NCBI RefSeq assembly: GCF_900112695.1 | Contig: NZ_FOMT01000001.1 | Coordinates: forward strand, 372,001-436,000 | Source of the DNA: Paenibacillus catalpae | GTDB lineage: Bacteria > Bacillota > Bacilli > Paenibacillales > Paenibacillaceae | Reading direction: 5' to 3' | Length of the DNA: 64,000 nt | Translations under genes and position numbers: made by a program | Notes under the pieces: generated by a model | Database searches by the model: none | What the model saw: the letters and a program-made list of their open reading frames with translations, nothing else | Told to the model about the DNA's origin: nothing | Shown: positions 25,771 through 34,515 of the stretch, piece after piece | Layout: each line of letters opens with the position of its first letter | Position numbering within the stretch: the first letter of the stretch is position 1

Positions 25771-26790
25771 ATGCTGAAAGGGCATCAAAGCTGGCTCTTT
25801 GAGAATAATCCGGTTATTGCCGGAACTGCTGCTATTGTTGGACCGTTTGAAGGGCAGGGTCCGCTTGCGCACGATTTCGATATCGTACATGGCGATCTCA
25901 GGCTTGGTCAGGACAGCTGGGAGAAGGCCGAACGGACGCTGCTGGAGGAAGCAGCCAATCTGGCGATTGAGAAAGCCGGCATCACCAAGGAGTCCATAAA
26001 CTTTCTCGTTGGCGGCGATCTGATGAATCAGATTATCAGCTCCACCTTTGCGGCAAGAACGCTGCAAATTCCCTATATCGGCGTATTTGGAGCCTGTTCA
26101 ACCTCGATGGAAAGCCTTGCCCTTGCAGCGAATTTTGTCAATTCGCGTTCGGCCAAGTATGCCATGGCAAGCGCCTGCAGTCATAACGCTACCGCTGAGA
26201 AGCAGTTCCGGTACCCGACGGAATATGGCTCGCAGAAGCCGCCGACTGCCCAGTTTTCAGTAACGGGAGCCGGCGTGAGCATAGTGACGCAGCAAGGCAA
26301 AGGCCCCTATGTCACCTCGGCCACGATGGGACGGGTTGTTGACATGGGGATTACCGATCCATTTAATATGGGGGCGGCAATGGCGCCTGCAGCTGTTGAT
26401 ACGATACAAGCTCATTTCAGGGATTTACGGATAGAACCCGGTTATTATGATCTGATTGTGACGGGTGATTTATCCAAGGTTGGATATGCGATTGCTAATG
26501 AAATGTTCGAGAAAAACAAGTTTCCGATTCAGCAGACGGTCTACAAGGACTGCGGCATGATGATGTATGACTATGAGAAGCAAAAGGTGCAGGCCGGCGC
26601 CAGCGGTGCCGGCTGCTCGGCAATCGTTACTTACGGTCATTTGCTCCGGCGCATGCGCGAGAAGGAGCTGAACCGTATTCTTGTTGTTGCGACAGGAGCG
26701 TTATTATCACCGATCTCCTTCCAGCAAGGGGAGACGATTCCGTGTATTGCGCATGCGGTTTCCATTGAGAACGAGGTGAGGCAGCTATGA
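25771..26790 (+). CDS. spoVAD: Stage V sporulation protein AD (copy 1)
   Basis: Encodes 339 residues with a thiolase-like fold. The Cys in [15 protein letters not shown] and the pattern GADLMNQI-like ([18 protein letters not shown]) are typical of SpoVAD, a peripheral protein that binds dipicolinic acid at the inner spore membrane. It starts 2 bases after spoVAC and overlaps spoVAE by 4 bases (ATGA). The copy encoded by the second set is similar throughout, including the same Cys context. Confidence 0.93.
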   Translation: MLKGHQSWLFENNPVIAGTAAIVGPFEGQGPLAHDFDIVHGDLRLGQDSWEKAERTLLEEAANLAIEKAGITKESINFLVGGDLMNQIISSTFAARTLQIPYIGVFGACSTSMESLALAANFVNSRSAKYAMASACSHNATAEKQFRYPTEYGSQKPPTAQFSVTGAGVSIVTQQGKGPYVTSATMGRVVDMGITDPFNMGAAMAPAAVDTIQAHFRDLRIEPGYYDLIVTGDLSKVGYAIANEMFEKNKFPIQQTVYKDCGMMMYDYEKQKVQAGASGAGCSAIVTYGHLLRRMREKELNRILVVATGALLSPISFQQGETIPCIAHAVSIENEVRQL

Positions 26791-27137
26791 TATTTTTATG
26801 GGCATTTTTGGTGGGCGGAGCGATCTGTGTGCTGGGTCAAATTTGTTTTGACGTATTTAAGCTGACGCCTGCCCATACGATGACGCTGCTTGTTGTACTG
26901 GGGGCGATCGGAGATGGCGTTGGTATCTACGATCCGCTGATCAAGTTTGCAGGTGCAGGCGCTTCCGTGCCGATTACAAGCTTCGGGAACGCGCTTGTCC
27001 ACGGCGCTCTGGATGAGATGAAGAAGACCGGCTGGATCGGCATTATTACGGGTATCTTCAAAGTCACCAGCGCCGGGGTTTCCGCAGCGATCATATTCTC
27101 CTTCATTGCTGCCTTGTTCGTGAAGCCCAAAGGATAA
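26787..27137 (+). CDS. spoVAE: Stage V sporulation protein AE, SpoVAEb type (copy 1)
   Basis: Encodes 116 residues with three or four membrane helices and the conserved stretch [20 protein letters not shown] ... [20 protein letters not shown]. The length and sequence correspond to SpoVAEb, the membrane partner of SpoVAC and SpoVAD. The start overlaps the spoVAD stop by 4 bases, so translation is coupled. A strong terminator follows, closing the 2Duf-spoVAC-D-E operon. Confidence 0.93.
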   Translation: MIFLWAFLVGGAICVLGQICFDVFKLTPAHTMTLLVVLGAIGDGVGIYDPLIKFAGAGASVPITSFGNALVHGALDEMKKTGWIGIITGIFKVTSAGVSAAIIFSFIAALFVKPKG

Positions 27138-27148
27138 ATATAATAAAC

Positions 27149-27186
27149 AAGACCCTCGCAGCAAGGTGCGGGGGTCTTCTTGTTTG
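27149..27186 (+). terminator. Rho-independent terminator after first spoVA set
   Basis: AAGACCCTCGCA (27149-27160) pairs with TGCGGGGGTCTT (27167-27178) with one wobble; CTTGTTT follows. Confidence 0.85.
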
Positions 27187-27243
27187 GTCAATCGTCTACA
27201 CCGATTTGAACAATTCACCCATCGATACATATCCTTTCTTCCG

Positions 27244-27255
27244 TTGACAAATAAT
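27244..27255 (+). promoter_or_regulatory. TTGACAAATAAT box before second spoVA set
   Basis: The same 12-mer as at 24349-24360 lies here, again ending 36 bases before the first start codon of the set (27292). Identical position before two related operons suggests a shared promoter part or a trace of the duplication. Confidence 0.45.
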
Positions 27256-27291
27256 GTACCTAACAGGTGAACATAAAAGGAGTGTAGCGTT

Positions 27292-27786
27292 ATGGCAGTA
27301 AAAAGCGCCGGCGGCGGCAAATACCGCAAAATGTCGATGTCGCCAAAGGAGTATCAAGCCTTTGCCAAAACACGTGAGCCGTCGCGTTCTATATTCGGCA
27401 ATTGTATTCGTGCGTTTATCGTAGGCGGTGCCATCTGTTTGCTTGGGCAGGCGATCCAGCAGCTCTTTATCCATTTGGCGCACATGAAGCCGGAGGATGC
27501 CAGCAACCCGACGGTAGCTGTGCTGATTATCCTTTCCGTTATCTTGACGAGTCTGGGGGTATATGACAAAATCGCCCAGTTTGCCGGCGCGGGTTCTGCC
27601 GTTCCCGTAACCGGATTCGCGAATTCCATGTGCTCGGCTGCTCTGGAGCACCGCAGTGAAGGACTCGTGCTTGGCGTTGGCGGCAATATGTTCAAGCTGG
27701 CTGGTTCCGTTGTGGTATTTGGTACAGTCGCGGCCTTTTTTGTCGGTATTGCCCACCTTATCTTTGGTACGGGCGGTGCTCACTAA
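27292..27786 (+). CDS. spoVAC: Stage V sporulation protein AC (copy 2)
   Basis: Encodes 164 residues; AAAGGAGTG precedes the ATG by 8 bases. The core matches copy 1 closely (SNPTVAVLIILSVILTSLGVYDKIAQFAGAGSAVPVTGFANSM), while the N-terminus (MAVKSAGGGKYRKMSMSPKEYQ) differs. It has a complete length and all helices, so it appears functional. It heads the second spoVACDE set, which lacks its own 2Duf. Gap to the next gene is one base. Confidence 0.93.
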   Translation: MAVKSAGGGKYRKMSMSPKEYQAFAKTREPSRSIFGNCIRAFIVGGAICLLGQAIQQLFIHLAHMKPEDASNPTVAVLIILSVILTSLGVYDKIAQFAGAGSAVPVTGFANSMCSAALEHRSEGLVLGVGGNMFKLAGSVVVFGTVAAFFVGIAHLIFGTGGAH

Positions 27787-27787
27787 G

Positions 27788-28801
27788 ATGCTGCAAGGAA
27801 AACAGACCTGGAAGTTTGAGAACCGTCCCGTTATTATCGGGGCGGCTACCGTTGTCGGTCCCGATGAAGGCGACGGCCCGCTTGCCGCGGATTTTGATCT
27901 GGTTCACCCGGAGCTCGACATGCAGCAAAAAAGCTGGGAGAAAGCCGAGCGGCTGCTGCTTGAGCAGGCCTCGGAATTTGCCTTGAACAATGCCCGTATT
28001 GAAAAAGATCAGCTTCAGTTCTATGTCGGCGGCGACCTGATGAATCAGATCATCAGCAACAGCTTTGCGGCAAGAACGCTTGGCGTTCCGAATATCGGCG
28101 TGTTTGGCGCCTGCTCGACCTCAATGGAATCGCTGGCAATTGCGTCCCTCATGGTGAATTCGGGAGCCGGCCAATATGTGCTTGCCGGGACATGCAGCCA
28201 CAACTGTACGGCGGAGAAGCAATTTCGTTATCCGACGGAATACGGCTCCCAGAAGCCGCCAACCGCTCAATATACGGTAACAGGGGCCGGGGCTGTTGTT
28301 GTTGCGGCAACCGGAGACGGACCGGTGGTTGAATATGCCACGATCGGCAAGGTGATCGATCTGGGGATCAAGGATCCGTTTAATATGGGGGCGGCAATGG
28401 CCCCGGCAGCAGTGGACACGATTCAAGCACACTTTAACGATACCGGCCGGACACCGAAGGATTATGACCTGATCGTGACCGGCGACCTGGCAAGTGTCGG
28501 TCATCCGCTGGCCAAGGAGCTGCTTATCCGCGACGGAGTGCCGATGAATGACACAACCTTTAAAGATTGCGGGCTGATGGTCTTCGACGTTGACCGGCAA
28601 AAGGTACAGGCTGGGGGAAGCGGCTGCGGCTGCTCCGCCGTTGTGACTTACGGCCATATTCTCAAGAAAATTGCCAAAGGAGAGCTGAAGCGCGTACTGG
28701 TCGTTGCGACTGGCGCTTTGTTATCCCCGCTTTCCTTCCAACAAGGGGAAAGCATCCCTTGCATCGCACATGCCGTTGCGATCAGCGGCGGAAAGGAGTA
28801 A
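27788..28801 (+). CDS. spoVAD: Stage V sporulation protein AD (copy 2)
   Basis: Encodes 337 residues. ATG 27788 is the start by homology with copy 1 (MLQGKQTWKFENRPVIIGAATVVGP against [25 protein letters not shown]); the frame is open further upstream inside spoVAC. The thiolase-like Cys context [15 protein letters not shown] and the ending [21 protein letters not shown] are conserved. It probably binds dipicolinic acid like copy 1. Confidence 0.93.
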   Translation: MLQGKQTWKFENRPVIIGAATVVGPDEGDGPLAADFDLVHPELDMQQKSWEKAERLLLEQASEFALNNARIEKDQLQFYVGGDLMNQIISNSFAARTLGVPNIGVFGACSTSMESLAIASLMVNSGAGQYVLAGTCSHNCTAEKQFRYPTEYGSQKPPTAQYTVTGAGAVVVAATGDGPVVEYATIGKVIDLGIKDPFNMGAAMAPAAVDTIQAHFNDTGRTPKDYDLIVTGDLASVGHPLAKELLIRDGVPMNDTTFKDCGLMVFDVDRQKVQAGGSGCGCSAVVTYGHILKKIAKGELKRVLVVATGALLSPLSFQQGESIPCIAHAVAISGGKE

Positions 28802-28807
28802 CCTGAT

Positions 28808-29158
28808 ATGCAATTTCTATGGGCTTTTATCGTAGGAGGAGCGATATGCGTCGTTGGCCAGCTGTTATTTGATGTCGTCAAGCTGACTCCGGCACATACG
28901 ATGGCAACGCTGGTTGTGGTAGGGGCGATTATTGACGGGATAGGCTGGTATGAGCCGCTTGTCAGTTTTGCCGGAGCCGGTGCCACGGTGCCGATTACAA
29001 GCTTTGGCAATGCTCTTGTTCACGGGGCATTAACCGAGCTCGAGAACTCCGGTTGGATCGGCGTCATCTCCGGCATCTTTAAAGTGACTAGCGCGGGTAT
29101 TTCCGCAGCGATTATATTCTCTTTCCTGGCGGCGCTTGTTGTCCGTCCGAAGGGATAA
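28808..29158 (+). CDS. spoVAE: Stage V sporulation protein AE, SpoVAEb type (copy 2)
   Basis: Encodes 116 residues, the same length as copy 1 and collinear with it ([31 protein letters not shown]). It starts 6 bases after spoVAD with GGAAAGGAG upstream. A strong terminator follows. With the preceding two genes it completes the second SpoVA channel set. Confidence 0.93.
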   Translation: MQFLWAFIVGGAICVVGQLLFDVVKLTPAHTMATLVVVGAIIDGIGWYEPLVSFAGAGATVPITSFGNALVHGALTELENSGWIGVISGIFKVTSAGISAAIIFSFLAALVVRPKG

Positions 29159-29167
29159 TCATAAGGA

Positions 29168-29207
29168 AGCAGGCTTGCCTTGGATGAGGCAAGCCTGCTA
29201 TTTTTTT
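29168..29207 (+). terminator. Rho-independent terminator after second spoVA set
   Basis: A perfect 13-bp stem (AGCAGGCTTGCCT 29168-29180 with 29187-29199) is followed by A and seven Ts. Confidence 0.92.
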
Positions 29208-29387
29208 GCCCCAATTACCTGCCGCCGCAGCGCTCGGGATCATTCATTACAAGTTTGTCGGGATATGTGGAAACCTCCAATTTTTTTTGGCAGTTCATTC
29301 ATTTGTGCTACCCGAAGGTACTGCTGTAAAATGGTACTAAATCCCCTTTTATATTAATGCACCCATTATTTTGCAGGAGGTATGTCC

Positions 29388-30344
29388 ATGGAAACCCGTG
29401 TTGCCGATATGCAATTATGTACCTTAATCTTAAATAGCTTGAATGAATGTATTCTAGGAAAACAAAGTGAGATAGAACGTTTGATGATAGCCGTCCTTGC
29501 AGGCGGTCATGTGCTGCTTGAGGATGTTCCGGGCACGGGCAAAACCCAATTAGTGAAAGCTTTGGCCAGAACGATTGGCGGAGAGTTCAGGCGTATTCAA
29601 TGCAATCCCGATCTGCTGCCGACAGATATAACGGGTGTTTCGATTTATCACCCGAAGCAGGAACAGTTTATTTTCCGTCCCGGACCGGTTATGACGAACG
29701 TCTTGCTCGCCGATGAGATCAACCGGGCAACAACAAAGACGCAGTCCGCTCTGCTGGAAGCGATGGAGGAGGGGCATGTTACCGTTGATGGCGATACGTA
29801 TATGCTTCCTAGTCCGTTTATTTTGCTCGCCACACAAAATCCGATCGATTTCGAAGGGACTTACTCCCTGCCGGAAGCGCAGCTTGACCGGTTTATGATG
29901 AAGCTGTCGCTCGGATACCCGAATGAAGCAGACGAACAGCGAATGATTATGGCAAATGAGGCTGGACATCCTTCTGACCGGATGGAGCAGATAACGGCAA
30001 TTGAGGATATTGAACAGCTTCAGCGGCAGGTGCTTGAAGTTCATATGGATGATGCAGTCGGCAATTATTTGATCTCGGTTATTCGCTCAACGCGTACCCA
30101 TCCTCATGTATTGCTTGGCGCAAGCCCGCGCGCGGCAATTGCTTTAACCCGTGCCGCGAAGGCAAGCGCGTTCCTTGCGCAACGTACGTTTGTTACCCCG
30201 GATGATATTAAGCAATTAGCCCCGTACGTCTTGTCCCACAGGCTGCTGCTTCAAACGGAAGCGCGGATGAATGGTCTCAGAGCCGAAGATATTATCGCTG
30301 AAGTACTGGATCAGACAAAGGTTCCTGTCAGACTGGAGCGTTGA
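29388..30344 (+). CDS. MoxR-family AAA ATPase
   Basis: Encodes 318 residues. ATG 29388 is chosen because AGGAGG (29375-29380) lies 7 bases before it, while the upstream ATG 29382 is too close. Walker A is EDVPGTGKTQLVKALA (about residues 43-58), Walker B is VLLADEINRATTKTQSALLEAM, and sensor 1 is ATQNPIDFEGTYSLPEAQLDRF, all MoxR signatures. MoxR ATPases act as chaperones for maturation of partner proteins or complexes. It is the first gene of a conserved trio with a DUF58 protein and a membrane transglutaminase, a common arrangement in Gram-positives with unknown substrate. Confidence 0.92.
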   Translation: METRVADMQLCTLILNSLNECILGKQSEIERLMIAVLAGGHVLLEDVPGTGKTQLVKALARTIGGEFRRIQCNPDLLPTDITGVSIYHPKQEQFIFRPGPVMTNVLLADEINRATTKTQSALLEAMEEGHVTVDGDTYMLPSPFILLATQNPIDFEGTYSLPEAQLDRFMMKLSLGYPNEADEQRMIMANEAGHPSDRMEQITAIEDIEQLQRQVLEVHMDDAVGNYLISVIRSTRTHPHVLLGASPRAAIALTRAAKASAFLAQRTFVTPDDIKQLAPYVLSHRLLLQTEARMNGLRAEDIIAEVLDQTKVPVRLER

Positions 30345-30348
30345 TCCC

Positions 30349-31587
30349 ATGAACGCGGTGAAAGAGACGAAGACCCGTAAACGCTGGAGGCTTATCGCGT
30401 TCATCTATGGCGCCGCATTGCTCTATTTATTATTTCAAGGCGGTAAGACGGCATTAATGCTGTTTATGATTTTGAATGTCCTGCTGCTCTATCTGGCCTT
30501 GGGCCGCTGGAGCGGGATCAGTCATGTGTCCGGCATCCGCAGCTACCGCCAGACCGGCCTGGCCGCTAATAATGACCACTCTCTGACAGCGGGCAGCACG
30601 CTCGATGTTCAGCTGTCGGTGAAGGTTCCGGGTGTATACCCGATCCCATATGTGCTTGTTAGAGACAGGCTGCTTCGGCATAACGGACAGCAGCTGGATT
30701 TTGAAGCTTCCTTTGTCCCTAATTTCAAACGCTCCGGCGAAGTGTTGTATCAGACACCGCCGCTTCAGCGCGGTGAATACCGCTTCGGGTCTACCGAATG
30801 TATTTCCCATGATGTATTCGGCTTGTTTGAGCATTCGGGACGGTTCGGCTCGGAGGCCGTATTCAGCGTTCTGCCGCAGATCGTTCCGCTGCGCCAATGG
30901 CATAGCATCCAAAGCGGCTTCCGGGGGCCTTTCTCCCATGCCGTTGCACCGCGAGCGGCGAAAGAAACGACGCAAATCAACGGTGTACGTGAATACTTGT
31001 ACGGCGACCGCCTGTCGCGTATCCATTGGAATGCAACGGCGAAGACGGGTGACTGGAAATCGAAAGCGTTCGAGAGAGAGTCATTGCCGCGTACACTGAT
31101 CATTCTCGACCGATATGCAGCTGACTATTCCGCTTCAGACCGTTTCGAATTGGCTGTGTCTACAGCAGCATCACTAATCGACAGCGGTCTAAAGGGCGAT
31201 ACAGCTATTGGTCTTATGTCCTCCGGGAAAAAGTTGACCATCCTGCCGCCCAAGTCGGGGGTAGAGCAGCGGAATTCACTGCTCAAGCATTTGACCTTTG
31301 TGGATGCCGATGCCGAGCAAGGGCTGTACAAGACACTTCTTGCGGCCGATTCCCGGCTTGAGCCGGGCTCCTTCGCGGTCGTTATCAGCAGTACTTCCGG
31401 CAAGGAAGCGGTCCGCTCGATGGAGTGGCTGTCCCGCAAAGGGTTAACGCCTTGTCTGCTGCACATCGGGGGCGAGAAACGCCTGGAAGAGCAATGGCGC
31501 CTGATGATCCGCAGCAAAGGCTGGACTTTGTTCGAACTTAAGCAGCTGCAGGAACTGCCGGCTGTTCTGGAAGGAGGCCGGGCATGA
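30349..31587 (+). CDS. DUF58 domain protein with two N-terminal membrane helices
   Basis: Encodes 412 residues from ATG 30349, just 4 bases after the MoxR stop. There are two membrane helices near the N-terminus (about 18-55). The DUF58 core carries INGVREYLYGDRLSRIHWNATAKTGDWKSKAFERE (about residues 208-243), followed by a vWA-like region. DUF58 proteins accompany MoxR ATPases and transglutaminase-like membrane proteins. The end overlaps the next gene by 4 bases (ATGA). Confidence 0.9.
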   Translation: MNAVKETKTRKRWRLIAFIYGAALLYLLFQGGKTALMLFMILNVLLLYLALGRWSGISHVSGIRSYRQTGLAANNDHSLTAGSTLDVQLSVKVPGVYPIPYVLVRDRLLRHNGQQLDFEASFVPNFKRSGEVLYQTPPLQRGEYRFGSTECISHDVFGLFEHSGRFGSEAVFSVLPQIVPLRQWHSIQSGFRGPFSHAVAPRAAKETTQINGVREYLYGDRLSRIHWNATAKTGDWKSKAFERESLPRTLIILDRYAADYSASDRFELAVSTAASLIDSGLKGDTAIGLMSSGKKLTILPPKSGVEQRNSLLKHLTFVDADAEQGLYKTLLAADSRLEPGSFAVVISSTSGKEAVRSMEWLSRKGLTPCLLHIGGEKRLEEQWRLMIRSKGWTLFELKQLQELPAVLEGGRA

Positions 31588-33851
31588 GCCTCTTACGACG
31601 TCTTTTTACTTTTTGCCGTCAGGCGTTTATTAAGATCACACCGAATTGGTACTTGAAGCTGTCGCAATTATTTATAGCTCTTATGCTGATCAACAGCATT
31701 CAGATTTTTAAGGGATTCTGGTGGGAGGAGACCTTCGCGGCCGCTGTCTCGACGCTGCTCTTGGCCGTTGCGGCCCACTGGGTGCTGCCATACCGAATGA
31801 GAGTGCTGCGGATTGTTGTTCAATCCGTGCTTGCTTTAGGGGCCACCGTCTATTTTGCCGAGATGAAGAAAGTGATCCTGAACGTGCCGGAACAAGAGAG
31901 GCGATGGACCGACTCGTTCCGTTTAATAGGGGGTTATGCCGAGCAGCTTCATCCGTTTATTTGGATTAGCGGTGTTCTGCTGCTGCTCTATATCCTGTTT
32001 GAGGTGTGGATTAAGTCAAGACCCCGGCTATTCGGATTTATTAGCATGAATATCCTGGTCCTGACCATAGCCGATTCTTTCACTCCGGTCTGGTTATGGG
32101 ATGAAGTCGCATGGATTGTCTTTCTGGGACTGCTATGGCTGGTCGCCAATCATTTGCATAAGCTGGAACGCCAGCATCCAAACAGCTGGAAGGAGCTCAT
32201 CGAATATCCGCTGCAGCTGCTGCTGCCAATCGTTGTCGTCCTTTCCTTACTGATGACCGCAGGTCTTCTGATGCCGGCGGTTTCGCCAATTATCCAGGAT
32301 CCTTATACGATGTGGAAAGAATCAAAGGGCGAGACGGTTAATGTGTTCCTTGGCGACAAAGGAATTGAATCTCCGGTTGACGTCAGCAGCAGCAGCTCGA
32401 TCTCCGGCTATGGACGTGACGATACTCAGCTTGGCGGCGGGTTTGACTTTGATTATTCGCCGGTAATGACAATCACCACTACCCATCGCAGCTATTGGAG
32501 AGGCGAGACGAAGACGGAATACTCCGGACAAGGCTGGTCCGCTAACGGCGAGACGGAGAGGGAGCGGATAGCTTCGGTCGGGAAGGATTGGGAGCTTCCG
32601 CTGATTGATGGACGGGAGCTGGCGGAGACCATGAAGGTGGATCAGCAGATTCGAATGTCCCGCAATGACATTTATCCGGTATTATTTGCGGCTTCTCCTA
32701 TTACGTCTGTTCATTGGGTAGACGACCCCGACGCATCGGTGCTGCCCAGAAGCTTGAAATGGGCGGTTAATGAACAGGAGCTTATCTGGTCAGACAAGCC
32801 GCTCCGCCGCTTCCCGCAAAGCTATTCGGTTACATCGGAAGTAACCATATTAAATGAAGAAGGGCTTCGCAAGACGGAGGCTGAATTCTCGGATCCTGCC
32901 GAGACGGACAAATATTTGCAGCTGCCATCCTCTCTGCCAAGCCGTGTACGGTCGCTTGCTATGACCATTACAACGGACGCGGTAGACGATTATGATAAAG
33001 CAAAGCTGATCGAGACGTATCTTCGCCAAAATTTCCAATACACGAATAAGCCGGACAAATCGAAGCTGACTGGCAACAGCGGGGATTTCGTTGACCAGTT
33101 CCTCTTTGAGCTGAAGGAAGGCTATTGCGATTACTTCTCCACAGCGATGGCGGTGTTATCCCGTTCAGTCGGCTTGCCGGCCCGCTGGGTGAAAGGCTTC
33201 TCTCCAGGGGTACTGCCGGCTTCGGAATATGTGCCGTCAGCGGGCGGAATTCCAAGCGAAGCCGAGCTCAATCCGGATGGAGCGGGAACGTATACGGTCC
33301 GCAACTCGGATGCGCATTCCTGGGTAGAAATCTATTTTGACGGCTACGGCTGGATTCCGTTCGAGCCTACGGCAGGCTTCACCTTCCCGTATTCCGTTCC
33401 TGAAGTGCAGGAGGATGCGGCGCCGACGCCTGCAGTAGAAGTCGATACTGATCCGGTGCAGGAGGAAGCTGTTGAAAGCGGCTCGGGAGTTAATTTTTCG
33501 GCCGTAATCTGGAGCGCGGTATCCGTGGCTGCCGTAATTGTTTTGGTTCTTGTGCTGCTGCGTACGCCTTGGATCCGTTTCAGGTACCGTTCTTACTCGG
33601 GCAATGACCGGATTGTATGGGAAACCGAGAAGCTTCTGCGCCTTTGCCGGCGCAAAGGGTATGAGCGTATGGAGCATGAGACGCTGCGTGAAGCAATCCA
33701 GCGATGGTCGCCCAGCCATAAGCGGCTGTACAATCTGCTGCGCGAAGTGCTGGATGAATTCGAACGCGCGAAATACAGCTCGGTGCAGGCGACAAGCGCG
33801 GACACAGACCGTTTTATTTTGAAGATTAAAGCGATCAAAGAGGAATTATAG
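31584..33851 (+). CDS. TgpA-like membrane transglutaminase-like protease, DUF4129 C-terminus
   Basis: Encodes 755 residues. About six N-terminal membrane helices (1-240) precede an extracellular DUF3488-like stretch and a transglutaminase core with Cys515 (EGYCDYFSTAMAVLSRSVGLPAR) and His578 (NSDAHSWVEIYF). An FEPT motif stands in the usual acidic third position. A further membrane helix (about 640-660) is followed by a cytoplasmic DUF4129 tail. It is the third member of the MoxR-DUF58-TgpA unit. The family probably processes or crosslinks surface proteins. The exact reaction is not known from this sequence. Confidence 0.9.
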   Translation: MSLLRRLFTFCRQAFIKITPNWYLKLSQLFIALMLINSIQIFKGFWWEETFAAAVSTLLLAVAAHWVLPYRMRVLRIVVQSVLALGATVYFAEMKKVILNVPEQERRWTDSFRLIGGYAEQLHPFIWISGVLLLLYILFEVWIKSRPRLFGFISMNILVLTIADSFTPVWLWDEVAWIVFLGLLWLVANHLHKLERQHPNSWKELIEYPLQLLLPIVVVLSLLMTAGLLMPAVSPIIQDPYTMWKESKGETVNVFLGDKGIESPVDVSSSSSISGYGRDDTQLGGGFDFDYSPVMTITTTHRSYWRGETKTEYSGQGWSANGETERERIASVGKDWELPLIDGRELAETMKVDQQIRMSRNDIYPVLFAASPITSVHWVDDPDASVLPRSLKWAVNEQELIWSDKPLRRFPQSYSVTSEVTILNEEGLRKTEAEFSDPAETDKYLQLPSSLPSRVRSLAMTITTDAVDDYDKAKLIETYLRQNFQYTNKPDKSKLTGNSGDFVDQFLFELKEGYCDYFSTAMAVLSRSVGLPARWVKGFSPGVLPASEYVPSAGGIPSEAELNPDGAGTYTVRNSDAHSWVEIYFDGYGWIPFEPTAGFTFPYSVPEVQEDAAPTPAVEVDTDPVQEEAVESGSGVNFSAVIWSAVSVAAVIVLVLVLLRTPWIRFRYRSYSGNDRIVWETEKLLRLCRRKGYERMEHETLREAIQRWSPSHKRLYNLLREVLDEFERAKYSSVQATSADTDRFILKIKAIKEEL

Positions 33852-33884
33852 AATTTTATGTACATGATATAGGAAGAAGCTTGG

Positions 33885-33913
33885 CCGCTCGCTTTTGCGG
33901 GCGGTATTTCTTT
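33885..33913 (+). terminator. Weak terminator after TgpA gene
   Basis: CCGCTCGC (33885-33892) pairs with GCGGGCGG (33897-33904) with one wobble and a TTTT loop; the tail TATTTCTTT is T-rich. Confidence 0.6.
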
Positions 33914-33941
33914 GCAACAAAATCAGAATATATGGTATAGT
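33912..33941 (+). promoter_or_regulatory. Sigma-A-type promoter of the yqe operon
   Basis: TTGCAA (33912-33917), an 18-bp spacer and TATAGT (33936-33941) stand 50 bp before yqeG, directly after the preceding terminator. Confidence 0.6.
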
Positions 33942-33990
33942 TTCGTAAGATAGCAGGAGAAGAGCGAAGAGCAAGGGGGCCAAAGGCAGC

Positions 33991-34515
33991 ATGTTCGAGA
34001 GATTACTGCCGCATTTACGTGTAAATTCGGTGTATGATATTCAGCTGGATGAGCTATATAAAAGAGGTATCCGCGGAATTATCACCGATCTTGATAATAC
34101 GCTTGTTGGAGCACGTGAGCCGCTTGCAACACCGCAGCTTACGAAATGGCTGGAGCAAGTTCGGGATTATGGCTTTAAAGTTGTCATTGTGTCGAATAAT
34201 AACAGAACGAGGGTGTCCAAGTTTGCTGATCCGCTGGGCATTCCGTTTATTCATGCCGCACGCAAGCCGGCGAATAAATCGTTTCATAAAGCGCTGAGTG
34301 TACTGGGCCTGCCTGTGGAGCAAACCGTTGTGCTCGGCGACCAGATGCTGACGGATGTGCTGGGCGGGAAACGTATGGGCTTATATACGATTCTGGTCAC
34401 GCCGATTGCTCCTGCTGACGAAGGAATAATGACCCGGGTAAACAGGAGAATCGAGCGGTTCGTTCTTTCCCGTTTGCGTAAAAAAGGGACATGGTATGAG
34501 GGGGAGACGAAGTGA
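33991..34515 (+). CDS. yqeG: YqeG family HAD-IIIA phosphatase
   Basis: Encodes 174 residues. The HAD nucleophile motif is GIITDLDNTLVGA (about residues 30-42), and motif III/IV is VVLGDQMLTDVLGGKRMG. It is the first gene of the Bacillales yqe operon and overlaps yqeH by 4 bases. Homologues are phosphatases, with phosphatidylglycerophosphate phosphatase activity known for distant relatives. The substrate here is not certain. Confidence 0.93.
   Translation: MFERLLPHLRVNSVYDIQLDELYKRGIRGIITDLDNTLVGAREPLATPQLTKWLEQVRDYGFKVVIVSNNNRTRVSKFADPLGIPFIHAARKPANKSFHKALSVLGLPVEQTVVLGDQMLTDVLGGKRMGLYTILVTPIAPADEGIMTRVNRRIERFVLSRLRKKGTWYEGETK

Noticed and set aside
24241..27291. Sigma-G promoters before the two spoVA operons
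   Set aside because: No pair of -35 and -10 sequences at both sites fits the consensus with acceptable spacing; only the shared TTGACAAATAAT box could be supported.
24004..29158. A complete mobile element carrying the spoVA cluster
   Set aside because: No transposase, integrase or terminal inverted repeats could be found on either side within the window.
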